Assembly: GCF_049472675.1 (NCBI RefSeq)
Contig: NZ_JAPNXM010000003.1
Location: 62,001 to 126,000 of the forward strand
Source of the DNA: Deferribacter thermophilus
GTDB lineage: Bacteria; Chrysiogenota; Deferribacteres; Deferribacterales; Deferribacteraceae
Reading direction: 5' to 3'
Length of the DNA stretch: 64,000 nucleotides
Shown: piece by piece, positions 1 through 6,032 of the stretch
Layout of the letters: each line of letters starts with the position of its first letter
Position numbering within the stretch: position 1 is the stretch's first letter
Position numbers and translations under genes: made by a program
Notes under the pieces: model-generated
What the model was told of the DNA's origin: nothing
What the model saw: only the letters and a program-made list of their open reading frames with translations
Databases searched by the model: none

Positions 1-94
1 CCTGTGAACCAAATACAGCAAACTCCTCAATACCAAATTTTTCCTTCAATACAGGTTTAAGCTTTTTTAATTTTTCAATTAATTCCTTATTCAT
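1..94 (-). CDS. nucleotidyltransferase-fold protein, N-terminal fragment at the left edge
   Basis: An ATG at 94 opens a frame that runs without a stop to the left edge (31 codons visible). The start of the protein is a Lys/Glu-rich helix followed by a short strand ending in V-F-G-S, which is where MNT-type minimal nucleotidyltransferases carry the first half of their GS...DxD catalytic motif. The second half lies outside the window. This family acts as the antitoxin partner of HEPN toxins or as an uncharacterised nucleotidyltransferase. No clear ribosome binding site is seen, but a TATAAT lies a few bases upstream of the start, so the mRNA may have almost no leader. The call rests on a short fragment. 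Confidence 0.5.
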   Translation of the reverse strand, partial: MNKELIEKLKKLKPVLKEKFGIEEFAVFGSQ

Positions 95-149
95 AATAAA
101 ATTATAGCAAAAAAAGCTTAAATCAGCAATGAATAACTTATCATAAATT

Positions 150-298
150 TTGCGAGCGTCAGCGAAGCAATCTCATGTTTTTGTCACTGCGAGGAACGGC
201 AGTGACGAAGCAGTCTGTAGTTCGTGAACAGTGAATAGTGAAACGTGAAAAGAAAATAAAAAAGAGATTGCTTCGGGGCTTAAGCCCCTCGCAATGAC
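150..298. repeat. palindromic repeat cluster A (three units)
   Basis: Three units: an eroded GTCATTGCGAG...CGAAGCAATCTC type at about 149-174, a GTCACTGCGAG...GCAGTCTG type at 183-217, and a GAGATTGCTTCG...CTCGCAATGAC type at 264-298. Each folds into a hairpin (outer arms ATTGC/GCAAT or ACTGC/GCAGT; the inner part of the third unit is GGGGC TTAA GCCCC). The order and spacing match composite elements in clusters E and F. No coding potential. Confidence 0.85.
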
Positions 299-344
299 GG
301 CACTTTAAGTTCATTTTTAGACAATATAAGCTGCCAAAGTAATC

Positions 345-635
345 TCAAAATAATTTATAATACAAATCTTCCCAATTTGGGTTAATTGACTCTATCAGGG
401 CTATTTTTTTCGCCCTACTTCCACCTTTTATTTGTTTTTCTCTTTTTATTGCTTCTTCTATGTCAGAAAAAACTTCATAATAAACTAACTTCTTCACATT
501 ATATTTTTTTGTAAAACCTTCTACTGCACCTGTCCTATGTTCATAAATTCTCTTAGTTAAATTTGATGTAACGCCAGTATAGAGAACTGTATTTGTTTTA
601 TTTGTTAAAATGTAAACATAGCCTTGCTTTTCCAT
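345..635 (-). CDS. GIY-YIG nuclease superfamily protein (UPF0213-like)
   Basis: A 96-residue single-domain GIY-YIG protein. The first motif appears as Y-V-Y-I-L at residues 6-10 and Y-T-G-V-T at 19-23. A conserved Arg follows at residue 29, with H-R-T and, further on, E-K-Q-I-K-G. This is the usual size and layout of stand-alone bacterial GIY-YIG proteins, whose cellular role is mostly unknown; the fold is a divalent-metal nuclease. The gene stands alone and is tightly bracketed by two 35-bp repeats in the same orientation (264-298 and 688-722, 47 and 53 bp away), so it may be linked to the repeat family. No strong Shine-Dalgarno sequence is visible before the ATG. Confidence 0.85.
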   Translation of the reverse strand: MEKQGYVYILTNKTNTVLYTGVTSNLTKRIYEHRTGAVEGFTKKYNVKKLVYYEVFSDIEEAIKREKQIKGGSRAKKIALIESINPNWEDLYYKLF

Positions 636-687
636 AATTTTATTTTAACAATAAACTCAAAAATCATCAATTAAATTAATAAAAAGA

Positions 688-859
688 GAGATTGCTTCGT
701 CGCTAACGCTCCTCGCAATGACCACCAAGCTGTCATTGCGAGCGTAAGCGAAGCAATCTCCAATTCAATGTGTTACAAGAGATTGCTTCGTCGCTACAGC
801 TCCTCGTAATGACTGCCGAGCCGTCATTGCAAAGCAACAAAAGTTGCCGAAGCAATCTC
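688..859. repeat. palindromic repeat cluster B (four units)
   Basis: Four units in alternating orientation at 688-722, 732-760, 779-813 and 823-859, making two head-to-head pairs. Spacers are short (about 10-19 bp). The last unit carries an enlarged inner loop. The cluster ends about 10 bp before the flaG stop codon, so it may also end or stabilise the flaG transcript. Confidence 0.85.
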
Positions 860-868
860 TTAAAAAGT

Positions 869-1219
869 TTATGTGGTCTTGTCAAACAACAAGCCCACCA
901 TCTCTCTTATATTTTTTGCAAGCTTTAATACTTCTTCTGGTGGAATCTGCCTTACCACCTTATTTTCTTGGGTATCAACTATCTTTACTACCACTTCCCC
1001 AAGGTCTTTATCCACCTCAAACTCTCGTTTGATATTCATCATATCGAGAGCTTTATTTAACTCTTTTACTTGATTTTTTAGTTCCTGTTCACTCACCTGC
1101 TGCTTTTGAGCCTGCTGCCTTGCACTCTGCTCAACAACCTTCTGGGTATTTTTTACATCACTGGTTGATGATGCTTTATCTACTGTTGCAATTGTTAAAT
1201 TTTTTACTGCCTCTAACAT
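869..1219 (-). CDS. flaG: FlaG family flagellar protein
   Basis: A 116-residue protein with a Gln/Ser-rich, low-complexity N-terminal half (about 20-60) and the conserved FlaG C-terminal module (about 60-116), where a short beta segment L-G-E-V-V-V-K-I-V-D is followed by I-P-P-E-E-V-L-K-L-A. FlaG proteins influence filament length or cap assembly; the exact biochemical role is not settled. It lies 57 bp downstream of the first flagellin on the same strand and is probably cotranscribed past a hairpin in the gap. AGGTGG before the ATG serves as the ribosome binding site. Confidence 0.88.
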   Translation of the reverse strand: MLEAVKNLTIATVDKASSTSDVKNTQKVVEQSARQQAQKQQVSEQELKNQVKELNKALDMMNIKREFEVDKDLGEVVVKIVDTQENKVVRQIPPEEVLKLAKNIREMVGLLFDKTT

Positions 1220-1249
1220 AGCTCATCACCACCTTTCTTTTATTTTAGG

Positions 1250-1271
1250 AAAGGGGCAAAAGCCCCAATCC
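1250..1271 (-). terminator. hairpin between fliC1 and flaG
   Basis: GGGGC AAAA GCCCC (1253-1266) with imperfectly paired flanks and a short T-rich stretch on the minus strand. It could partly end the flagellin transcript so that far more flagellin than FlaG is made. The T-run is weak, so it may act as a stability hairpin instead. Confidence 0.55.
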
Positions 1272-1276
1272 TTTTA

Positions 1277-3607
1277 TTACCTACCCAGAAGTTGTAAAGC
1301 GAGCTGAGGAAGCTGATTAGCCTGAGCCAGCATAGCAGTAGAAGACTGCTGAAGTATCTGATACCTTGTAAACTGAGCCATCTCCTCAGCGATATCAAGG
1401 TCTCTAATCCTGGACTCAGAAGCTGTCAAGTTCTCCCTTGCTGTGTCAAGGTTTGTAATAGCATGCTCAAGCCTGTTTACCTGAGCACCAATAGTAGATC
1501 TTGCACCAGAGATAAACTCCAATGCTCTGTCAATCTTCGTAATTGCTTTTTGAGCAGAATCTTGATCAACAACTAAAACATTGTCAAGATCCAATGATTT
1601 TGTATTAATTTGAGCAACACTTACATTTATATCTTGCCCTTCATTTGCCCCTATCTGAAGCGCAGTCGAGTTATCAACAAGATGCAATTCAATTTCAGTT
1701 GCAGAGCTTGAAGCTGTAAAAGTAAGATTTCCGCTGCTATCTCCAGAAACTGAAACTCCCAAGTTTTTATCAAAGCTCAATTCAACACCACTAATTACAC
1801 CTCTTAAGGTATAATCATTTACAGTATCACTACCTACGGTAGCTCCATTTTTTGTAACACTTACTGTTAAAGAAGAGTTTTCACCTTCTTGAATTGTAGT
1901 CAAGGACAAACCATCGATAAGTTTTTGATCACCGATGAAAGAAATCTTGCTGTCTTCACCTATTAAACCACTTTGGATTTTAAATGTACCTGCAGTAGTA
2001 TCATAGTAAACTAAGTCATTTTTAATAGAAGAATCTCCCATCTCCAAATCATTTACAAGCGCATCTTCCAATTTAGATTCAAAATCTGCTAAAGTATCAT
2101 CACCCTCAAGATAAATAGTAGTCTGCTTACCATTACCAAATATTGTCAATTCTTGAGTATTATCAAAAATGTTTCTACCATCATCATTAACAAATCTTTG
2201 AATATCTTTTAGTTTAGTTGCAGATGTTGCAACATCTCCTTCACCAAGAACAGTAAAAACTAAATTTTCATTATTAGTAATTGATGTAACTGGGTTAAAG
2301 TTTAATCTAAAGCTATTTAAATTAAATTCACCCGAGTTTGAATCAAAATTACCTACATAAACAGTTGCACTACTTTCAGACGTACTACTTATTGCATTAG
2401 CATATGTAACCTCAGGATGATTACCTGATGTAGTATATTGCACAGTTATATCAGTACTACTATCTGATTTATCATAATCAGATAGGCTAATTACAACTTT
2501 ATCTCCTACACCAATATTATCATCTGTAGTAATTATCCTTAATCCACCAGCTGAAAACAAATTATTTGAACCATCTGTTGTTAATCCAGAAGAACTATTT
2601 AATTCAATAAATTCGGTATCAGGACTAGTATCAGCTGCACCAGTACCAGAAATGTATTCCAAATTAACATTTACCCAATCACTAACATATCCTGTTTCCG
2701 CATTATAAAACCTAACCCTTGCAGCATTAGCAGCCCTTATTTGTGTTCCACTATTTGTACTAGTGTCATTTTCGTATGCTGAAGTAGCAGCCAAAAATTC
2801 AACTTCTAAATATCCACTAGCACTTACGTCATATGTAGTACCATTATCTGATAAACTAACATTTGCTCCACCTGTATACCCTAAAACAGCTGCAGCATCA
2901 CTATTTGCAGTACCATCTGTATCAACTTTTTTAAGCGTTACACTTGAACCTGACTCAAATCCATTAATATTATCTATTGATTTTACTGCATTTTTCCAAC
3001 TTGCTCCAGATGAACTATCTACCTTGCCATAAGTATTTGATTCTCCAATTGTCATAATATCGGTTTTATAAATATAGTTCTTACCAGCAGTAGCAGTAAC
3101 AGAAACAGAATATTCGCCTTCAGCTACTTTACCTTTGATAATAGCTTCAAGTTTGTTGTTACTTGCTGACCAGAGAGCTGATGCATCACCATTTAACAAT
3201 TTTTTGGTGTTAAATTCTGTTGATGCAGATATTCTGTTGATTTCTGATTTTAGCTGGTCAACCTCTTTTTGAAGCTCTGCTCTGTCATTTGCAGTATATG
3301 TACCGTTTGCAGCCTGTACTGCAAGCTCTCTCATTCTTTGTACAATACTTTGAATCTCTTGCAAACCACCTTCAGCAGTCTGAAGCATAGAGATACCATC
3401 TTGAGCGTTCATACTTGCTCTTTTGAGACCGCTGATTTGGCCTCTCAATTTTTCACTAATTGCAAGACCAGATGCGTCATCTGCTGCATGGTTGATTCTA
3501 AGACCACTTGATAATCTTTCAAGTGATTTTGACATTTGAGTGTTTGTGATACCTAAGTATCTTTGTGCATTAAGGGAAGAAATATTGTTGTAAATTCTTA
3601 GTGCCAT
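1277..3607 (-). CDS. fliC: flagellin (first copy)
   Basis: A 776-residue flagellin, much longer than the usual 270-500. The D0/D1 coiled regions are at about 1-170 (L-E-R-L-S-S-G-L-R-I-N, A-D-D-A-S-G-L-A-I-S) and 685-776 (R-I-R-D-L-D, Q-A-N-Q-L-P-Q, ending L-L-G-R). The roughly 500-residue centre is Ser/Thr/Asn/Asp-rich and beta-like, and would form large surface domains. It has no signal peptide, as expected for type III flagellar export. The start follows AAGGAGGT. The leader holds a small GGC...GCC hairpin with AGGGA in its loop. No sigma-28 promoter is seen directly upstream; the nearest is at 4013-4039, beyond a terminator and a repeat cluster. The centre differs strongly from the second flagellin at 6033-8432, while the ends are close. 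Confidence 0.97.
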   Translation of the reverse strand: MALRIYNNISSLNAQRYLGITNTQMSKSLERLSSGLRINHAADDASGLAISEKLRGQISGLKRASMNAQDGISMLQTAEGGLQEIQSIVQRMRELAVQAANGTYTANDRAELQKEVDQLKSEINRISASTEFNTKKLLNGDASALWSASNNKLEAIIKGKVAEGEYSVSVTATAGKNYIYKTDIMTIGESNTYGKVDSSSGASWKNAVKSIDNINGFESGSSVTLKKVDTDGTANSDAAAVLGYTGGANVSLSDNGTTYDVSASGYLEVEFLAATSAYENDTSTNSGTQIRAANAARVRFYNAETGYVSDWVNVNLEYISGTGAADTSPDTEFIELNSSSGLTTDGSNNLFSAGGLRIITTDDNIGVGDKVVISLSDYDKSDSSTDITVQYTTSGNHPEVTYANAISSTSESSATVYVGNFDSNSGEFNLNSFRLNFNPVTSITNNENLVFTVLGEGDVATSATKLKDIQRFVNDDGRNIFDNTQELTIFGNGKQTTIYLEGDDTLADFESKLEDALVNDLEMGDSSIKNDLVYYDTTAGTFKIQSGLIGEDSKISFIGDQKLIDGLSLTTIQEGENSSLTVSVTKNGATVGSDTVNDYTLRGVISGVELSFDKNLGVSVSGDSSGNLTFTASSSATEIELHLVDNSTALQIGANEGQDINVSVAQINTKSLDLDNVLVVDQDSAQKAITKIDRALEFISGARSTIGAQVNRLEHAITNLDTARENLTASESRIRDLDIAEEMAQFTRYQILQQSSTAMLAQANQLPQLALQLLGR

Positions 3608-3635
3608 AACACTACCTCCTTGTTTTGTTTTTTTT

Positions 3636-3647
3636 GGCTTCCCTGCC
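3636..3647 (-). promoter_or_regulatory. fliC1 leader hairpin with AGGGA loop (possible CsrA site)
   Basis: On the minus strand GGC AGGGAA GCC forms a 3-bp stem with an A-N-G-G-A loop about 30 nt before the flagellin start, upstream of the AAGGAGGT ribosome binding site. CsrA is known to bind GGA loops and to repress flagellin translation in Bacillus and Campylobacter. The short stem makes this a candidate only. Confidence 0.4.
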
Positions 3648-3700
3648 GTTTTTTTTTGTTCAACGTTCTAAGTTCAACGTTCTACGTTAAAATTTTTTTT

Positions 3701-3864
3701 GAGATTGCTTCGTCGCTACCGCTCCTCGCAATGACTACTTTTGTCAATGCGAGCGATGTGAAGCAATCTCCTACTCCAACGTCTTACTTGAAATCGCTTC
3801 GTCATCTTACGCTTCTTCGCGATGACCGCCGAGACGTCATTGCGAGCGTCAGCGAAGCAATCTC
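3701..3864. repeat. palindromic repeat cluster C (four units) in the fliC1 upstream region
   Basis: Units at 3701-3735, 3743-3770, 3790-3826 and 3836-3864, alternating in orientation. The third unit has outer arms ATCGC/GCGAT instead of ATTGC/GCAAT, a paired change. A short tandem duplication of GTTCAACGTTCTA lies at 3659-3686 beside the first unit. The cluster lies between the sigma-28 promoter at 4013-4039 and the fliC1 start. Confidence 0.85.
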
Positions 3865-3933
3865 TTCACCACTCACCTTTCACTTCTAACTCTTTTTCAA
3901 CCACCCCCTTTTCAACTTTTTTGGCACCAAAAC

Positions 3934-3973
3934 AAAAAAGGCCGATGCAACTCTATCCGAGTCACATCGGCCT
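3934..3973 (-). terminator. strong intrinsic terminator upstream of fliC1
   Basis: Minus-strand hairpin AGGCCGATG / CATCGGCCT with an inner ACTC/GAGT stem, followed by TTTTTTGTTTT. It lies more than 200 bp beyond the stop of the ATPase gene at 4173, with repeat cluster D between, so it is more likely to end the RNA started at the 4013-4039 promoter. Confidence 0.8.
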
Positions 3974-4006
3974 GAATGTTTCAGTACCGCTTATTCAATT
4001 TTCCTG
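3934..4006 (-). ncRNA. candidate sigma-28-driven small RNA or fliC1 attenuated leader
   Basis: A good sigma-28 promoter (4039-4013) would start a transcript near 4006. This ends about 73 nt later in a textbook terminator: 9-bp arms (3939-3947 with 3965-3973), an inner 4-bp stem ACTC/GAGT with a GGATA loop, then six Ts. The RNA would start with a single-stranded ACAGGAAA and carry GGA again in the terminator loop, both of which resemble CsrA-binding sites. Two readings are open: a separate small RNA coexpressed with flagella, or a leader terminator in front of fliC1 (start 3607, same strand). No start codon with an open frame is seen inside. Confidence 0.45.
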
Positions 4007-4012
4007 TTTTAT

Positions 4013-4039
4013 TAATCGAACAATCACATAAAAACTTTA
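4013..4039 (-). promoter_or_regulatory. sigma-28 (FliA) promoter
   Basis: On the minus strand TAAAGTTT (4039-4032), exactly 11 bases, then TTCGATTA (4020-4013). The sigma-28 consensus is TAAAGTTT-N11-GCCGATAA; the -35 is a perfect match and the -10 keeps CGAT. It points toward the small RNA/terminator and the first flagellin. Confidence 0.72.
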
Positions 4040-4056
4040 GAAAAAATTTAATATTG

Positions 4057-4127
4057 GAGATTGCTTCGTCGCTATCGCTCCTCGCGATGACTGCCGAGCC
4101 GTCATTGCGAACGAAGTAAAGAAATCT
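4057..4127. repeat. palindromic repeat cluster D (two units)
   Basis: A GAGATTGCTTCG type unit at 4057-4091 and a decayed partner of opposite orientation at 4101-4127 (GTCATTGCGA...AAATCT), separated by the same CTGCCGAGCC spacer seen at other pairs. The cluster separates the sigma-28 promoter from the stop codon of the ATPase gene. Confidence 0.8.
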
Positions 4128-4172
4128 GGGATATTTAGCAGAAATTGTACAAGACTTCCAATTTTATTAATT

Positions 4173-5393
4173 CTATAATAAATAATAAAGAAAATTATCA
4201 GCCGAAATCATGTACTGCACATAATTATTTCTTTTAAGCTTTTTAAGTACACCACTTTTAGAAACAACCTGTATTGCATAAGGAACTTTCAACTTTTCTT
4301 GAAAATAAAGCAAGTTTTTAGATAAATCGGTATCGTTTAGCTTTACTTCTACCAAGAAAAGCAACTGATTATCCTTATTAACTAAAAAATCCACTTCCCT
4401 TTTTTCTTTATCCCTAAGGTAATACAAATCAAAATTCCCTTTTCCAGTTTGAGTCCACAATGTTATTGTTTTATAAAGATGTAGAGCGACAAGATTTTCA
4501 AATTTTGCTGCATTATCTTCAATTTCTACCCAATCATAAAGATAAACTTTATTTTCCTTTTTAATCGCTCTTGGCAAAGATTTACTATAAGGCTTTACTG
4601 TAAAAATATAATAAAATTGCTCTAAAATTAATAACCATTTTTTTATTGAATCAAAAGCTACATTTAAATCTTCTCTAATAGAATTAATTGATAAAGGTGA
4701 TCCCACTTTGAATGGTAAAAGAGTTGATAAAATTTCAATATTTGAAATATCTTTAATATAATATGCATCTCTGATATCTTCTTTTATTACTGTTTTCTTC
4801 CTTTCATTAGCCCAAATATTATAAAATTCTATATTATTTTTCAAAAAAGGTTCAGGAAATCCAGAAAAGTTCCAAAGTTGCTCATAAGTAGTTTTAAAAC
4901 TTTTAAACTCAAATCCATTTAATAATATTTGCTCAAATTCATCCCAGGAAATAAATTTTTTATTTTCAAGCTCCCCTAATGTAAAAGGGAATAAGTTTAA
5001 AGCAAAATATCTTCCAAAAAGGCTGTCACCACCTTTTTTAAAAAGGTCTAACCTGCCGCTACCTGTAACTAAAAAATTAAACTCATCTTTATAGCCGTCA
5101 TAACAACCTTTTAAATAATTTTTCCAATCTTTATATTTATGTATTTCATCAAAAACTACTAAAAATCTTTCTTGTAGATCTCTATTTTCATTTTCAAAGA
5201 AGTATGGATCTTTAATAATTTTTTTCTGATGGTTAATTATATCCCAATTAATGTATGAACCCTGCTGAAAACGCTCTAATATCATCTTTGAAAATGTGGT
5301 TTTGCCAGATTGTCTGGGACCACTAATAAAACAAATTTTATTGTATGAATTTAAAATTTGTAATACAAATTCTTCAATATTCCTGCTTATCAT
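4173..5393 (-). CDS. AAA ATPase with DUF4143 C-terminal region
   Basis: A 406-residue member of the AAA_14/DUF4143 family. The N-terminal ATPase domain (about 15-170) has Walker A G-P-R-Q-S-G-K-T-T at 24-32, Walker B L-V-V-F-D-E-I near 80 and a sensor motif L-V-T-G-S-G-R near 110. The C-terminal DUF4143 part (about 210-400) has a winged-helix-like segment, then a nuclease-like motif E-V-D-F-L-V followed by L-V-E-V-K-L near 350-370. Family members are common single genes in accessory DNA; their role is unknown and there is no partner gene here. The flanks are repeat clusters D and E, which suggests a variable region. Confidence 0.85.
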   Translation of the reverse strand: MISRNIEEFVLQILNSYNKICFISGPRQSGKTTFSKMILERFQQGSYINWDIINHQKKIIKDPYFFENENRDLQERFLVVFDEIHKYKDWKNYLKGCYDGYKDEFNFLVTGSGRLDLFKKGGDSLFGRYFALNLFPFTLGELENKKFISWDEFEQILLNGFEFKSFKTTYEQLWNFSGFPEPFLKNNIEFYNIWANERKKTVIKEDIRDAYYIKDISNIEILSTLLPFKVGSPLSINSIREDLNVAFDSIKKWLLILEQFYYIFTVKPYSKSLPRAIKKENKVYLYDWVEIEDNAAKFENLVALHLYKTITLWTQTGKGNFDLYYLRDKEKREVDFLVNKDNQLLFLVEVKLNDTDLSKNLLYFQEKLKVPYAIQVVSKSGVLKKLKRNNYVQYMISADNFLYYLL

Positions 5394-5516
5394 ATTTACC
5401 AGTTTATATTTTACTCGAAAATAGTCAAGACTTATTTTTGATTGAGCAGAAATTAGTCATTTTCAATTTTCAAGGATACTGCTTAATATGAAAATTTATC
5501 AAGCTAAATTATTTTA

Positions 5517-5801
5517 GTGATTGCTCCGTCGTTTCACTCCTCGCAATTACTGCTGAGCCGTCATTGCGAGAGTCAGCGAAGCAATCTCAGATTTTAGTCA
5601 CTGCGAGGAACAATAGTGACGAACCAGTCTGTATTTCGTAAGTAGCAAATAGGAAATGTGAAAAGAGAATAAAAAAGAGATTACTTCGTCGTTACCGCGC
5701 CTCGTAATGACCACTTTTGTCATTGCGAACGAAGTGAAGCAATCTCTAGTTTATTGTCATACATTAGATCGCTTCGTCAGCTTGCGCTTCTTCGCGATGA
5801 C
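5517..5801. repeat. palindromic repeat cluster E (six units, contains a composite element)
   Basis: Units at 5517-5550, 5560-5588, 5597-5631, 5677-5711, 5719-5746 and 5766-5801. The part 5560-5711 repeats the order of cluster A and of cluster F: CATTGCGAG unit, GTCACTGCGAGGAAC unit, then a GTGAAAAGAGAATAAAAAA spacer and a GAGATT unit. Outer arms vary in pairs: ATTAC/GTAAT at 5677-5711 and ATCGC/GCGAT at 5766-5801. Confidence 0.85.
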
Positions 5802-5820
5802 TATTTTTTAATATTTTACA

Positions 5821-5845
5821 AAAAAAAGAGGGCTTAAAGCCCTCT
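5821..5845 (-). terminator. intrinsic terminator after fliC2/DUF2292 genes
   Basis: On the minus strand GAGGGCTTTAAGCCCTC followed by TTTTTTT. It begins right after the stop codon of the small DUF2292 gene and ends the second flagellin transcript. Confidence 0.88.
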
Positions 5846-5846
5846 T

Positions 5847-6017
5847 TTAGATTTTGATACTCTCTGTTTTCTTTACAATCGTTACTTTACCAGCTTCAAA
5901 CTTTATCTCAATGGAGCCATAGAATCCAGATTCAAACATATCTTTTAGCATCTTATATAGCTCATTGAGCTGCATTTTCTTTTTTGTATCAACTTCTTTT
6001 AATGGATACGCACCCAT
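5847..6017 (-). CDS. small DUF2292 (YezD-like) protein
   Basis: A 56-residue open frame 15 bp downstream of the second flagellin on the same strand, followed at once by a terminator. The start ATG follows AAAGGGGG. The N-terminal half is a Lys/Met-rich helix; the C-terminal half (about 31-56) has the pattern G-F-Y-G-S-I-E-I, then G-K-V-T-I-V and K-K-T-E-S-I-K-I, typical of DUF2292 proteins of 50-65 residues. The function of this family is unknown. Its position as the last gene of the flagellin transcript parallels flaG behind the first flagellin. The family match is from memory of the motif. Confidence 0.75.
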   Translation of the reverse strand: MGAYPLKEVDTKKKMQLNELYKMLKDMFESGFYGSIEIKFEAGKVTIVKKTESIKI

Positions 6018-6032
6018 ATTAGCCCCCTTTCA

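Noticed and set aside
869..3607. Open frames on the plus strand within flaG and the first flagellin
   Set aside because: They are antisense to clear genes, lack ribosome binding sites and show no protein-like composition.
3934..4006. The hairpin upstream of fliC1 as a c-di-GMP riboswitch
   Set aside because: The conserved core bases of the GEMM classes are not present; the element is a simple long hairpin with a T-run.
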